A DNA stretch of 64,000 nt, from the NCBI GenBank assembly GCA_964445645.1, contig CAYULH010000010.1, forward strand, positions 1 to 64,000, read 5' to 3'. Source of the stretch: Aureispira sp964445645. Its GTDB lineage: Bacteria > Bacteroidota > Bacteroidia > Chitinophagales > Saprospiraceae. The notes under the pieces are model-generated. The model worked only from the letters and a program-made list of their open reading frames with translations, did not search any database and was not told the DNA's origin. The position numbers and the translations under genes are program-made. Shown piece after piece: positions 15,644-24,514 of the stretch (the stretch's first letter is position 1; every line of letters starts with the position of its first letter).

Positions 15644-18600
15644 TTAAAAATCATTAATTTCGTTCATTATATAATAATAATAAGGCCCTCCACTACCGAG
15701 TGTTGTTGATATTGATATATTCTTAATATAATCAAGTATAGTAGTTTTAGATTTTTTTATTAATTTAAATTTTATTCCATTTAATTTAATAATTGGTTGC
15801 TCACTTAATTTTTTACTGATAAATTCAGAAAATACTTTTTTAGTTACTGATACTCTCCCAAAATTCGATTTAAATTTTTCATTATATAAACACCTCATTT
15901 TTTCAAGAGAATATGTTTGTTCTATTTGTTCAAGTTGATGAATTTTAGTTGTTAATTGAGCTATACTAGCTTCATTCTGAATTTTATGTCCTAAGTTCTT
16001 AGTATCATCAAAAAGCATAATTTCATTACCATCTTCTGATTGATTCAAGACAGTTATAATTTGCTCTAAATAATTAACAATAGTACTTATTTTAATATCT
16101 TTATCATTAAGCCCATAAGCATTTACTAATTCATCTACTGTACTAGGTTGTTCTTTACCCAGATCTCTCTTTAAATTCTCACTCATTCCTAGCCCTCTAG
16201 ACCAAGTATTTTTGCCTGTTTTTGTTAAAATAATTCTTACAGTTTCTGTTTTTTTTGCAATATCTAACGTCTCATTAAATGGGAATATCTTATTAGAAAA
16301 CAGAACAGTTCCTTCCTTATAACTTGCTCCGTCTTTTTCTAAATATCCTGCATTTATCGTTATTTCAAGAGGGAATTTTTTATACAATTCATCGTAAGAT
16401 GCAATCTCATCGGGGGTATTATTAGCTTGTAAATACGATTTATACTCTTCAGGAATACCCTTGTGATAACGATTTACATTAGCTTTGAAATATAAAATAT
16501 TTCTCCCCTCATTTGCTTTGAGTGCAGCTAATATATCCGTTTCTATAGTACTCCTATACGCAGAATTATCTTTTTTATGAGCAGGAATTAAGTTCCACGC
16601 TTCACCAGGACCATGCATTTTTTCATGTAACACATGAAATCGTTCCCAATACTTAGGTTTCCATACATCTTTTACCTTCTGATAATCAAATTGCTTAACT
16701 AAAGACCATCCCTGCAAAGCTGTTCCATTAGGACCTGATCCTTTAGTATTTCCAGCCTTACTAGTTAATGGATAAGCATTAACACTATTAGCTATTCCAT
16801 TACTCATATGGTATGTCACACTAGTAGGTGGTACAGTAGCTTCTTCGTCACCTATGGCTTCTGCTATTTCTAATATTGCTCTAGCTATACTTTTTTGGAA
16901 TGCTAATTCTTTCTGTTCATCTTTTATTACTTTGCTTCCCTTGGATTTTACAGGATTCTCTACTTGAGTCTTATATTTATTTTCTAATTCTTGTCTAAAA
17001 GCTGGATCTTGTATTTTTGCAATTCGTTCTTTTACTGTCGTTTCCTTACTTCTCATATACAAAACAGCATTTTTTTCTTCTCCTTTGAAAAAGAAACGAT
17101 GTTTTTCTCCATTATCAAAAGTTACCCTTTTTTCCACATCCCACCAATTTATATCCTCCTCATCCCCCTTCTTCTTATCCTTCTCCGCTTTTTTCTTATC
17201 CCGTTTGGCCTTGCGTCTACCCTTCTTATCTTTAAACCAAGCCCCAGCCTTCTCTATAAAGCCATCAATCACCTTATTGATTCTACCCGTCAACTTTCTA
17301 AAGATTTTCTGCACTTTGGCCGCCACGTCCCCAAGTTTAATCAGTGCCGCCAAAAACCCAATTAACAAAGGAATAGAAATAATCAATGCCCGTTCAATAC
17401 CCTTGGCTACTTGACCAACATTGCCATTGGCTATAGCCAGTATCGAAGCCGAAAAGGCATTCACCAGTTCAACCAATTGGCTGCCTTGATTGATGAAGAA
17501 TTTGGCTATATCCACAATCATCAAAGCCGCTTTTAGGAAGGCTCCTGCTGGCGTTAGTAAAGCCAAAATAGATACAATTCCAGCCTCTACTACTTCTCGG
17601 ATTATCATACCCACCATAGAATCCATGATGGTTTCTTTGAGATCAGTAAATTGCTCCTTGATGTGTTCCCAAGCCCCGGCCATGCCATCTTGCTTGATGA
17701 TTTGGAAAATTTCAAAACCTTCTTCTATGGTTCCTACGGCTTTTTCACCCAAAACTCCTACAGCCCGTTCACGCAAGGCTTCCCAAGTTAGGTTCAGGGC
17801 TTGTGTGGTAATGCTAAAAATGCCTTCTAAAGAAAATACATCCTCCGGCATTTGGATGCCTCTACTTGACAACTGCCCTGTCAACCAAGTTACAAAACCT
17901 GTGGTAATATTCTCCTGAATACCACTCAAGAAATTATTAAACCCTTGCCCAACCCCATCAATCAAATTGTTCAAAAACCCTATAGGATCCTGCAAGATCG
18001 CATCAATAGCCGAAGCAGCCGCATGAAGTGCGCCCGTAATCATGGCCTTGACCTGCTGAATAGCTTCCCAAGTTCCCTGCAATTGTTCAAAGGCCACATC
18101 TACCAAGCCCTCATTTTCTGCCTTGAGCTGTTCTATTCTATCATCTACAGCTTTGAGATTTTCGGCATATTTGGTAGCCAAACTGTCAATAAGTTCCTCT
18201 TGCTTGGCATCCACTGTGCTGTTTAGTTCATCAAACTTTTGGTTGATTTCACTAGCCGCCTGCTTGCCTACTTTTCGGAGATTATCAGGCAAGGACTCTA
18301 CATAAGTTGCCACTTCTTGGCGACCCTGTTGTACCCGTTTTTTGGCGGCTGTAAGTTCGCGCGCTACCAATCGGGCAATATCTTGTATGGTCCGCTTCAT
18401 GAGGCGGATGTACAAATTACGCCCCTCTACAAAAAAGGCATTGACCTCATCGGGCAAGCCCGTAAACGCATCGCTCAACCAACTGACCTTGCCCGAAATA
18501 CCTTCATAGCGTTTTTCTTTGTACGCATCCAAACGCCGTTCTACATAAGCCTCAAATTGGCGTTGCGCCGATGCTGCCCCATTATCAAACAATTGTTGCA

Positions 18601-20305
18601 CCCGTGCATCCAAACGACTCAGGCGTTTGTCTACATCTACCTTGGCCGTAGCAAAAATGCCATTGATTTTGTCGGCCACTGCTTTTTCCTCGGCCGTGTA
18701 GTTGGCACTGGCCGTTTGTTGTTGACCATGTACATTGGTCATCACAGCTACTCTATCTTGGTGGATAGCCCCCATTTGTTGTTGCCCCATAGAGGTGGCC
18801 TCTTGCTGGTTTTGTTGGCGTTGCTGCTGCTCCTCTTGTCGAGCTTGGGTAGCCTTGGCCTCGCTATCTTGTTGCGCCGTATTTTTGCTCTCTAAGGCTG
18901 CTTGAAAGGTCGGTTCATTGGATTTTTGGAGCTGTTCATCCGTCATTTTATTGGTCAACATTTGTTGCTCCAATGCCTTGGAATTATTTTGCAAAGGCAG
19001 CTCTACTCTATCTTTGTCCAATGGCTTGGGCATTGCCTTTTGGGCTTGGATGTCTGCGGGGTTCTGGCCGGTGGCAGCTCTAGGCAAAGGCGTTACTTGT
19101 TTGCTGGCAATGCCTGCTGTGCTTGGTTCTTGCTTGGTTACTTGGTCTAATGGCCCAATAGATTGTTGCTTGGCAGAAGACACTGTACCCGATACCGCAC
19201 TTTTGACTTGTCTAACCTTACCGCTACTCTTAAAATTATCCGCTTCCTCTTTGTTCTTGGGCATAATTTGTCGCACCCGCGCCATGAGTGCCTCTACAAA
19301 AGCACTGGTTTCAAAAGCAGGTGTTTCCTTTTCTTCAATAACACCCAAATGTTGATTTTGCGCCACACTGCTTTTTTTGTTGGCTGGTTCTGCGGCCGCC
19401 TTTTGGGCATCCTCTACTTGCTCCGTTGTGCTTTTGTGCTGTTGCTGCTTGTCCCCTTCTGTTCCAATCGCTGTTTTGACAGCCTGAAAGCCCTGATCGG
19501 TGTTAGCAGTGGGTAGTGGTTTGGGAGTAATCGGTTTGGGTCTTTCATCTTGATACACCTCTCCTGTTGGCTCTACATCTGTTGGTAAGCCGTCCAAATT
19601 TGGGCTAGACCCTACTAATGTTTGGTCTGTTTCTGTTTGTTGTTCCAATACATTTTCATCTCCCCCTAAATCATCTGTCCTAGAGGAACCTAGTGGTTCA
19701 TGTGTAATGCTGGTTCCCGATACAGGAGCTTTCAAACGGCTCGGAATAGGCGCTTCTTCCAAGGTATTGTCCACAGGCTCCGAACCACCTTGTTGTTGCT
19801 TCAATTCTTCGGCCACTTTCCAGAGTTCTTCGCCCAATTGTTGTTCTTGCCCCGGTGCTACATAAACATTCGTATCCTCATGAAAAACCGCTACCCCTTG
19901 TTCAGTAGCTCTTTCAGAGTCATAATGCACCCGCACTTCCTTGAGCGAGACCTTAGCCATATATTCTATACTAAACTGCATATTCTTAGGAATACCCGTA
20001 TCTTGAGCGCTAGTAATAGGCAAATCACTGCTTGATTGCTGGGCTGCTCCTTCTTTTAACAAGGCTCCTTGCTGGGCTTGAGGGCTATTATTAGCCATTT
20101 CTTGCCAATGAGCAGCCTCCTTTGCTTGGATGCTGGTGTCTGACAAATGCCTAAAATGTCGCCCCCGTTCATGGGGGTCAGAACCATCTCCGCCATCCGT
20201 GGGCGCAGAGGAGCCTGAAGAAGAAACAGAAGTACTACGGTCTTGGTCGAAAGTGCTGATAGATTGCTGGTCAAACTGCTCTACCTGCTGGTGTTCTTGT
20301 TCCAT
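15644..20305 (-). CDS. Large polymorphic effector: degenerate DUF4157 head, delivery body, nuclease-like tip
   Basis: This 1553-residue protein is built like effectors of extracellular contractile injection systems. Residues 1-100 are Gln/Ser-rich with a 'MANNSPQAQQ' leader. Residues 103-174 match DUF4157 (VSLKEVRVHYDSERATEQG; TNVYVAPGQEQQLGEELWK), but the HExxH zinc site is EELWK (159-163), so both histidines are lost. Residues 175-470 are low-complexity Pro/Gln/Thr. About 470-760 is coiled coil, and about 760-1025 is a hydrophobic helical block (TLTPAGAF-like segments, ERALIISIPLLIGFLAALIKLG) typical of these proteins. A Lys/Arg junction (about 1028-1049) precedes a variable tip of about 500 residues. 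The tip contains HGPGEAWNLIPAHKKDN near 1235, a nuclease-like His/Asn motif. There is no signal peptide. Base composition drops in G+C after the junction. Confidence 0.82.
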   Translation of the reverse strand: MEQEHQQVEQFDQQSISTFDQDRSTSVSSSGSSAPTDGGDGSDPHERGRHFRHLSDTSIQAKEAAHWQEMANNSPQAQQGALLKEGAAQQSSSDLPITSAQDTGIPKNMQFSIEYMAKVSLKEVRVHYDSERATEQGVAVFHEDTNVYVAPGQEQQLGEELWKVAEELKQQQGGSEPVDNTLEEAPIPSRLKAPVSGTSITHEPLGSSRTDDLGGDENVLEQQTETDQTLVGSSPNLDGLPTDVEPTGEVYQDERPKPITPKPLPTANTDQGFQAVKTAIGTEGDKQQQHKSTTEQVEDAQKAAAEPANKKSSVAQNQHLGVIEEKETPAFETSAFVEALMARVRQIMPKNKEEADNFKSSGKVRQVKSAVSGTVSSAKQQSIGPLDQVTKQEPSTAGIASKQVTPLPRAATGQNPADIQAQKAMPKPLDKDRVELPLQNNSKALEQQMLTNKMTDEQLQKSNEPTFQAALESKNTAQQDSEAKATQARQEEQQQRQQNQQEATSMGQQQMGAIHQDRVAVMTNVHGQQQTASANYTAEEKAVADKINGIFATAKVDVDKRLSRLDARVQQLFDNGAASAQRQFEAYVERRLDAYKEKRYEGISGKVSWLSDAFTGLPDEVNAFFVEGRNLYIRLMKRTIQDIARLVARELTAAKKRVQQGRQEVATYVESLPDNLRKVGKQAASEINQKFDELNSTVDAKQEELIDSLATKYAENLKAVDDRIEQLKAENEGLVDVAFEQLQGTWEAIQQVKAMITGALHAAASAIDAILQDPIGFLNNLIDGVGQGFNNFLSGIQENITTGFVTWLTGQLSSRGIQMPEDVFSLEGIFSITTQALNLTWEALRERAVGVLGEKAVGTIEEGFEIFQIIKQDGMAGAWEHIKEQFTDLKETIMDSMVGMIIREVVEAGIVSILALLTPAGAFLKAALMIVDIAKFFINQGSQLVELVNAFSASILAIANGNVGQVAKGIERALIISIPLLIGFLAALIKLGDVAAKVQKIFRKLTGRINKVIDGFIEKAGAWFKDKKGRRKAKRDKKKAEKDKKKGDEEDINWWDVEKRVTFDNGEKHRFFFKGEEKNAVLYMRSKETTVKERIAKIQDPAFRQELENKYKTQVENPVKSKGSKVIKDEQKELAFQKSIARAILEIAEAIGDEEATVPPTSVTYHMSNGIANSVNAYPLTSKAGNTKGSGPNGTALQGWSLVKQFDYQKVKDVWKPKYWERFHVLHEKMHGPGEAWNLIPAHKKDNSAYRSTIETDILAALKANEGRNILYFKANVNRYHKGIPEEYKSYLQANNTPDEIASYDELYKKFPLEITINAGYLEKDGASYKEGTVLFSNKIFPFNETLDIAKKTETVRIILTKTGKNTWSRGLGMSENLKRDLGKEQPSTVDELVNAYGLNDKDIKISTIVNYLEQIITVLNQSEDGNEIMLFDDTKNLGHKIQNEASIAQLTTKIHQLEQIEQTYSLEKMRCLYNEKFKSNFGRVSVTKKVFSEFISKKLSEQPIIKLNGIKFKLIKKSKTTILDYIKNISISTTLGSGGPYYYYIMNEINDF
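17157..17221 (-). repeat. 65-bp junction repeat, copy inside the effector gene
   Basis: This copy is identical to 13743-13807. It encodes the basic linker at about residues 1028-1049 of the effector and marks the point where the conserved body ends and the tip begins. Confidence 0.9.
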
Positions 20306-20494
20306 TATGGTCGTGGTTGGAAGCTAGTAAAACAATGGAGATAAATATACAAAATAAATCTTCAAAAAGTGATGCTGAAATACTAGAATTTGACTAAATA
20401 GGAGTTCTGCAAAACGCCCCCCCCTTCTTAATGGTTACGGTGATAAAACAGAGGATTTTTTGTATCTTTGTAGACCATTTATGACAATTGTGCT
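20306..20494. other. Divergent promoter region between effector gene and murI
   Basis: The region is 189 bases and holds no gene. It contains a run of C residues (about 20417-20424) and the -7 box listed next. Signals for the leftward effector gene are not obvious. Confidence 0.4.
20463..20470 (+). promoter_or_regulatory. Candidate -7 box for murI
   Basis: TATCTTTG matches TAnnTTTG exactly and ends 24 bases before the murI ATG. No TTG is seen at the expected -33 spacing. Confidence 0.45.
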
Positions 20495-21268
20495 ATGACA
20501 ACCAATCCCTCTACCATTGCATTTTTTGATTCAGGTATGGGTGGCCTGACTGTACTCCAAGAAGCCCTGCAACTACTCCCACAGGAGCAGTATGTTTATT
20601 TTGCCGATTCGGAACATGCCCCTTATGGCACTCGCTCTACACCAGAGATTTGCCAATTGGTGGACAATGCCGTCCACTTTCTAACCACCCAACACACACT
20701 CAAAGCCTTGGTCATCGCTTGCAATACAGCGACTAGTGTTGCTATAAAACAACTTCGTGCGGCTTATGATTTTCCCATTATTGGGATGGAGCCTGCGCTC
20801 AAACCAGCCTTGCAATTGGCCTCCGACAAAGCGGTATTGGTCTGTGCTACCCAAAAAACATTGGCAGCCCCCAAACTTCAAAGCCTAGCGGCTCAATTGG
20901 GTGCTCAAGACCGTGTACAGCGTCTTTCCTTGCAGCGTTTGGTTACTTTTGCCGAACGTATGGAATGGGAAAGCCCTGCGGTACACCAATACTTGCAACA
21001 ACAGTTTCAGGACATCAACTGGACTACAATTCAAGCAGTGGTATTGGGTTGCACGCATTTTCCTTATTACAAGCCATTGTTAGAACAATATATTCCTAAT
21101 CCTATTCCTATTCTGGATGGTCATGCGGGTACGGTGCGTCAATTGCAAGCACGTATTGTCCCTGCTCCTCTCCATCAAGCTACAAACCTAATTTACTATC
21201 GTTCTGGCAAGCAACTTCCTAGTAGTCAACTACGCCCTTACTTAGAGTATATGAGTACGGTGTTATAA
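20495..21268 (+). CDS. murI: Glutamate racemase
   Basis: This enzyme interconverts L- and D-glutamate, supplying D-Glu for peptidoglycan. The 257 residues carry all family signatures: FDSGMGGLTVLQE with the N-terminal Asp, FADSEHAPYGTRS, VIACNTATS with the first catalytic Cys (about 75), and LGCTHFPYYKPLLE with the second catalytic Cys (about 186). The length is normal. It is the first clearly conserved core gene to the right of the toxin island. The next gene starts 17 bases on. Confidence 0.95.
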   Translation: MTTNPSTIAFFDSGMGGLTVLQEALQLLPQEQYVYFADSEHAPYGTRSTPEICQLVDNAVHFLTTQHTLKALVIACNTATSVAIKQLRAAYDFPIIGMEPALKPALQLASDKAVLVCATQKTLAAPKLQSLAAQLGAQDRVQRLSLQRLVTFAERMEWESPAVHQYLQQQFQDINWTTIQAVVLGCTHFPYYKPLLEQYIPNPIPILDGHAGTVRQLQARIVPAPLHQATNLIYYRSGKQLPSSQLRPYLEYMSTVL

Positions 21269-21285
21269 TACACAAAAAAATAATT

Positions 21286-21794
21286 ATGAGAATACTAGGT
21301 CTGGACATAGCACGTGCGCTGGCTGTTTTTGGGATGGTGGTTGTTAATTTCAAAATAGTGCTGGGCAGCCAAGGGCAAACTGCCAACAAAACTTGGTTGA
21401 GCGTATTGGATGGCAAATTTGCCGCCCTTTTTGTGATTTTGGCTGGTGTTGGGCTTGCCCTTATGAGTCGCAAGGCACTGGCTCAAAACCAGCCCGAACA
21501 GTGGCAAGTAATTCGACAAAAAATAGCCAAACGTGCCTTGTTTCTTTTTGTATTTGGTTTGTTGTATTGGCCTATTTGGCCTGCAGATATTTTGCATTTT
21601 TATGGCATTTATATGCTTGTGACGTTACTTTTTATTAGTAAACCTCCAAAGCAAATTTTAATTGGTTCAATAGGTTTGATGCTTCTTTATCCAATATTAA
21701 TAATGTTATTCGAATATGAAACGGGTTGGAATTTTGCAATCTTAGAATATACTGACTTTTGGACTTTTAATGGATTTTTTAGGAATCTGTTCTA
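21286..21794 (+). CDS. Acyltransferase-like membrane protein, paralog A (3' end lost in gap)
   Basis: The N-terminal 170 residues read MRILGLDIARALAVFGMVVV and continue with several membrane helices, resembling DUF418/HGSNAT-like (DUF1624) polytopic membrane proteins. The text YWPIWPADILHFYGIYMLVT followed by GWNFAILEYTDFWTFNGFFR recurs, diverged, immediately after the N run, so this is the front part of one of two tandem paralogs. The real gene must continue into sequence missing from the assembly. Confidence 0.65.
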
Positions 21795-21804
21795 NNNNNN
21801 NNNN
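21795..21804. other. Assembly gap (10 N) between tandem paralogs
   Basis: Exactly ten N bases. The sequence before and after is homologous but not identical (paralogs A and B), so the gap hides the end of A and the start of B. Its true size is probably about 1 kb, not 10 bases. Confidence 0.9.
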
Positions 21805-22589
21805 TGTATTGGCCTATTTGGCCTGCAGATTTTTTGCATTTTTATGGGGTGTATATGGTTTTGACCTTAGTGGTATTGCGCCAAAGCAAGCGGCGTTTGC
21901 TGCTCCTTAGCGGAAGCTTAATAGTACTTTTTCCAATCTTGTTGTGTTTGTTGGATTATGAACAGGGTTGGAATTTTGAAACCTTACATTACACGGGTTT
22001 TTGGACAGTTAAGGGCTTTTTTAGGAATTTATTCTTCAATGGTTTTCACCCTGTTATTCCTTGGACTACTTTTATGATTTTTGGGCTGTGGCTGGGCCGA
22101 CAAGCCTTGGACGATAAGGCTTGGTTAAGAAAAATTGGGCTACAAAGTTTTGTGATTTTTGTTTTACTACAATTATTCTCCTATAACTTTCCCTTGTTAT
22201 GCTCCAATGCTAATCAAGCTACGCTTCAATCGCTATTTAGTACTGCCCCCATGCCTCCCATGCCCTTGTATCTACTGAGTGGAATGGCTTCTTCTACGGC
22301 TCTTATTACCGCCTGTATTTTATTAGGAATCCAATTTTCTAAATCTAGGGTGCTACATGGGCTGGTACAAACTGGCAAAATGGCCTTAACGCTGTATATG
22401 GCACACATTCTACTAGGAGTAGGTCTTATCGAAACATGTTTTGAGCAAGAATTGGGTACTTTTTCTTGGCACTTTTCTCTAACTGCGGCACTTTTATTTA
22501 ATGTGTTCAGTGTATTTTTTGCTAATTTGTGGCTGCATTTCTTTTCCACAGGCCCCTTCGAAGCCTTGATGCGACGGGTTTGTGGTTGA
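21805..22589 (+). CDS. Acyltransferase-like membrane protein, paralog B (5' end lost in gap)
   Basis: The frame begins directly after the gap (YWPIWPADFLHFYGVYMVLT) and runs 260 codons to a stop. It has further membrane helices and a DUF418-like C-terminus: GLVQTGKMALTLYMAHILLG, then ETCFEQELGTFSWHFSL. It corresponds to the part of paralog A around residue 93 onward, with many substitutions, so it is a separate gene lacking its first 90 or so codons here. The function is probably transfer of acyl groups across or at the membrane, but the substrate is unknown. Its end overlaps the open frame leading into the peptidase gene. Confidence 0.65.
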
Positions 22590-22629
22590 GGTAATAATAC
22601 AATTCACCTCCCCCTATAAGGTCTCCTTT

Positions 22630-24240
22630 ATGAAGTTTTTTTGTCGTTTTTATAGTATAATAATAAGCAGTTGGTTATGGGCTACTCCAATTCTTGCACA
22701 ATTTCCGCCCTCCCTCCTCACCACCCCCGAAAAAACAGCCTTCGAACGCACCTCTAGCTCTGAGGAAGTGCTGGATTTTATTGCTGCTATTGCAACACAA
22801 AGTCCTTATATACATGTCGATACCATTGCACAAAGTGACAGCGGCAAAGTGATTCCTATGGTCATCTTGGCACGCCCCAAGGTGAGCAGCCCTGCCGAGG
22901 CCAAGGCTTCAGGCAAAACCTTGGTTTATGTACAAGGCAATATTCACGGTGGCGAAGTAGAGGGCAAAGAGGCATTGTTGGTGCTGATGCGAGAAATTTT
23001 GCTAGGCAAAGAAAGTGCCTTATTGGACAATCAGATTCTATTGTTTACGCCCAATTATAATCCTGATGGCAACAATAATTTATCGCCCAAGCATCGGGCT
23101 TCGCAAGAGCATTGCCCCCACTTGGCAGGTGGCAGGCGCAGTGGTGGCGACTGGGATCTCAATAGAGATGGCACCAAGCTGGATGCCTTGGAAACAAAGG
23201 GCTTGTTTGAGAAGGCTATTGTGCCTTGGGATCCCGATGTGTTTGTAGATTTGCACACCACCAATGGGGTTTGGCATGGCAATGAACTGACTTATGCCCA
23301 CAGTTATCACACCATTGGCGACCCTCGCACCTCCAATTACACCCGTGATAGTCTATTGCCTGCGGTACAAAAAACACTGCTAGAAAAATATGATTTGCAC
23401 ACCGGGGTATATGGTGGCTACAGCTTNNNNNNNNNNAATTTATACACCTACAATCATCACCCTCGCTACTTGGTCAACCAGTTTGGCTTACGCAATCGAA
23501 TGGCTATCCTGAGCGAGACCTTTGCCCATGATAAATTTTATCATCGTATCAATTCGGCACATAAATTTGTCCTTGAAATTCTCCGTTATACCAATCAACA
23601 CGCTGCCACCATTCGCCAAATCAACCGCACTAGTGAGGCCGCTACCATTGCCCAAGTAAAAACAGAAGCTGGCCGCCTCAAAAAAGGGGTACGTTTCAAG
23701 AAAGTACCCGAAAAAAAGCCCATCACCTTGAGAACGTACAACTACCTAAGCTATCAAGATTCTACCCAAAAAACACGCTATGTACGCACGCATGAGATTA
23801 TTGAAGTAGAGGGCGTAAAAAACTACAGTGCCTTTGAACCGATTGTGTATGCCACGCTACCCAAGGCGTATGTATTGCCACCCAATTTGGCTTATTTAGT
23901 GCCTCATTTACAATTGCTTGGCATTCGCATTGATACCTTGCCAACTGCTCAAACCTTCCAAGGGGAGCAATTCAAGGTGCGGCAGTTGCAATTGGGCAAG
24001 GAAGCCTTTGAACATCATTTTATGGTGACTTTATCGGGGAGTTTTGAGGCTGCCGAGCAGCAATTTGAGGCAGGGAGTTTTTATATTGCTATGGAGCAGC
24101 CTTTGGCGAATTTGATTTTTTATTTGCTGGAGCCACAATCGGATGACGGGCTGGTAACTTGGAATTTTTTGGATAAGCCTTTGTATGAATTGGGCGTGCT
24201 GGAAGGGCCAGTGGTGTTTCCTATTTTTAAGGTTTTTTAA
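22630..24240 (+). CDS. Secreted M14-family zinc carboxypeptidase
   Basis: This is a periplasmic or secreted metallopeptidase. I chose the ATG at 22630 because MKFFCRFYSIIISSWLWATP with PILAQ forms a signal peptide. The zinc ligands are visible as NIHGGEVEGKEAL (His and Glu, about residue 107) and VDLHTTNG (His, about 207), and the catalytic Glu is in LSETFAHD (about 294). About 536 residues, including a beta-rich C-terminal domain, fit the M14 group found in Bacteroidota. A 10-N gap interrupts the gene, and the frame is kept across it only by the arbitrary N count. A few residues may be missing, so the exact length is uncertain. Confidence 0.85.
   Translation: MKFFCRFYSIIISSWLWATPILAQFPPSLLTTPEKTAFERTSSSEEVLDFIAAIATQSPYIHVDTIAQSDSGKVIPMVILARPKVSSPAEAKASGKTLVYVQGNIHGGEVEGKEALLVLMREILLGKESALLDNQILLFTPNYNPDGNNNLSPKHRASQEHCPHLAGGRRSGGDWDLNRDGTKLDALETKGLFEKAIVPWDPDVFVDLHTTNGVWHGNELTYAHSYHTIGDPRTSNYTRDSLLPAVQKTLLEKYDLHTGVYGGYSXXXXNLYTYNHHPRYLVNQFGLRNRMAILSETFAHDKFYHRINSAHKFVLEILRYTNQHAATIRQINRTSEAATIAQVKTEAGRLKKGVRFKKVPEKKPITLRTYNYLSYQDSTQKTRYVRTHEIIEVEGVKNYSAFEPIVYATLPKAYVLPPNLAYLVPHLQLLGIRIDTLPTAQTFQGEQFKVRQLQLGKEAFEHHFMVTLSGSFEAAEQQFEAGSFYIAMEQPLANLIFYLLEPQSDDGLVTWNFLDKPLYELGVLEGPVVFPIFKVF
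23427..23436. other. Assembly gap (10 N) inside the M14 peptidase gene
   Basis: Ten N bases interrupt the gene between GVYGGYS and NLYTYNHHPRYLVNQFGLR. Flanks fit adjacent parts of the family, so the missing stretch may be short. Confidence 0.9.
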
Positions 24241-24316
24241 GGGGTTTTATGGCTTTGGTTTATTTGCAGCCTTCGAGAAAGGTTATCTACATTGGTAAAA
24301 AGAATCAAGGAATACT

Positions 24317-24490
24317 TTATTGGTTGTACTCTTTGAGTAGTTCTTCCGTTAGTCTTTGTTTATAATCTAAATTCTCATTAGTCTTGATAATGCCTCTTAA
24401 TCGTTGAACTCTGGGGGACTGCTTGGTCAGGGCTATTGCCTTTTTACTGTTGGCTTGCTCTTTTGCATTTGTGTGCGTTGATTTTTTCAT
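24317..24490 (-). CDS. 57-residue basic protein downstream of the 959-residue nuclease-like gene
   Basis: A complete ATG-to-TAA frame encodes MKKSTHTNAKEQANSKKAIA and, further on, SPRVQRLRGIIKTNENLDYK. The protein is hydrophilic, basic at the front and acidic-helical at the end. It starts 24 bases after the larger gene's stop on the same strand, so it is probably co-transcribed. Small proteins with an RVQRLRGII...DYK(Q/E) tail are frequent beside toxin or defence genes, but I cannot assign a family. Confidence 0.5.
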   Translation of the reverse strand: MKKSTHTNAKEQANSKKAIALTKQSPRVQRLRGIIKTNENLDYKQRLTEELLKEYNQ

Positions 24491-24514
24491 TTTGGTTGGT
24501 TTGTTTTTTAAAAT

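Noticed and set aside
15644..20305. Presence of a contractile injection system in this window
   Set aside because: No sheath, tube, baseplate, spike or AAA+ ATPase gene of such a system was seen; only the effector type suggests it.
16991..20327. Long open frames opposite the effector gene (for example 18239-18895)
   Set aside because: They are antisense to a clear coding region with coherent domain structure; their composition (Leu/Phe/Cys-rich) is typical of the complement of Gln/Lys-rich coding.
21286..21864. Single frame reading through the N gap
   Set aside because: The frame after the gap is arbitrary; the sequence shows two paralogs and not one gene.
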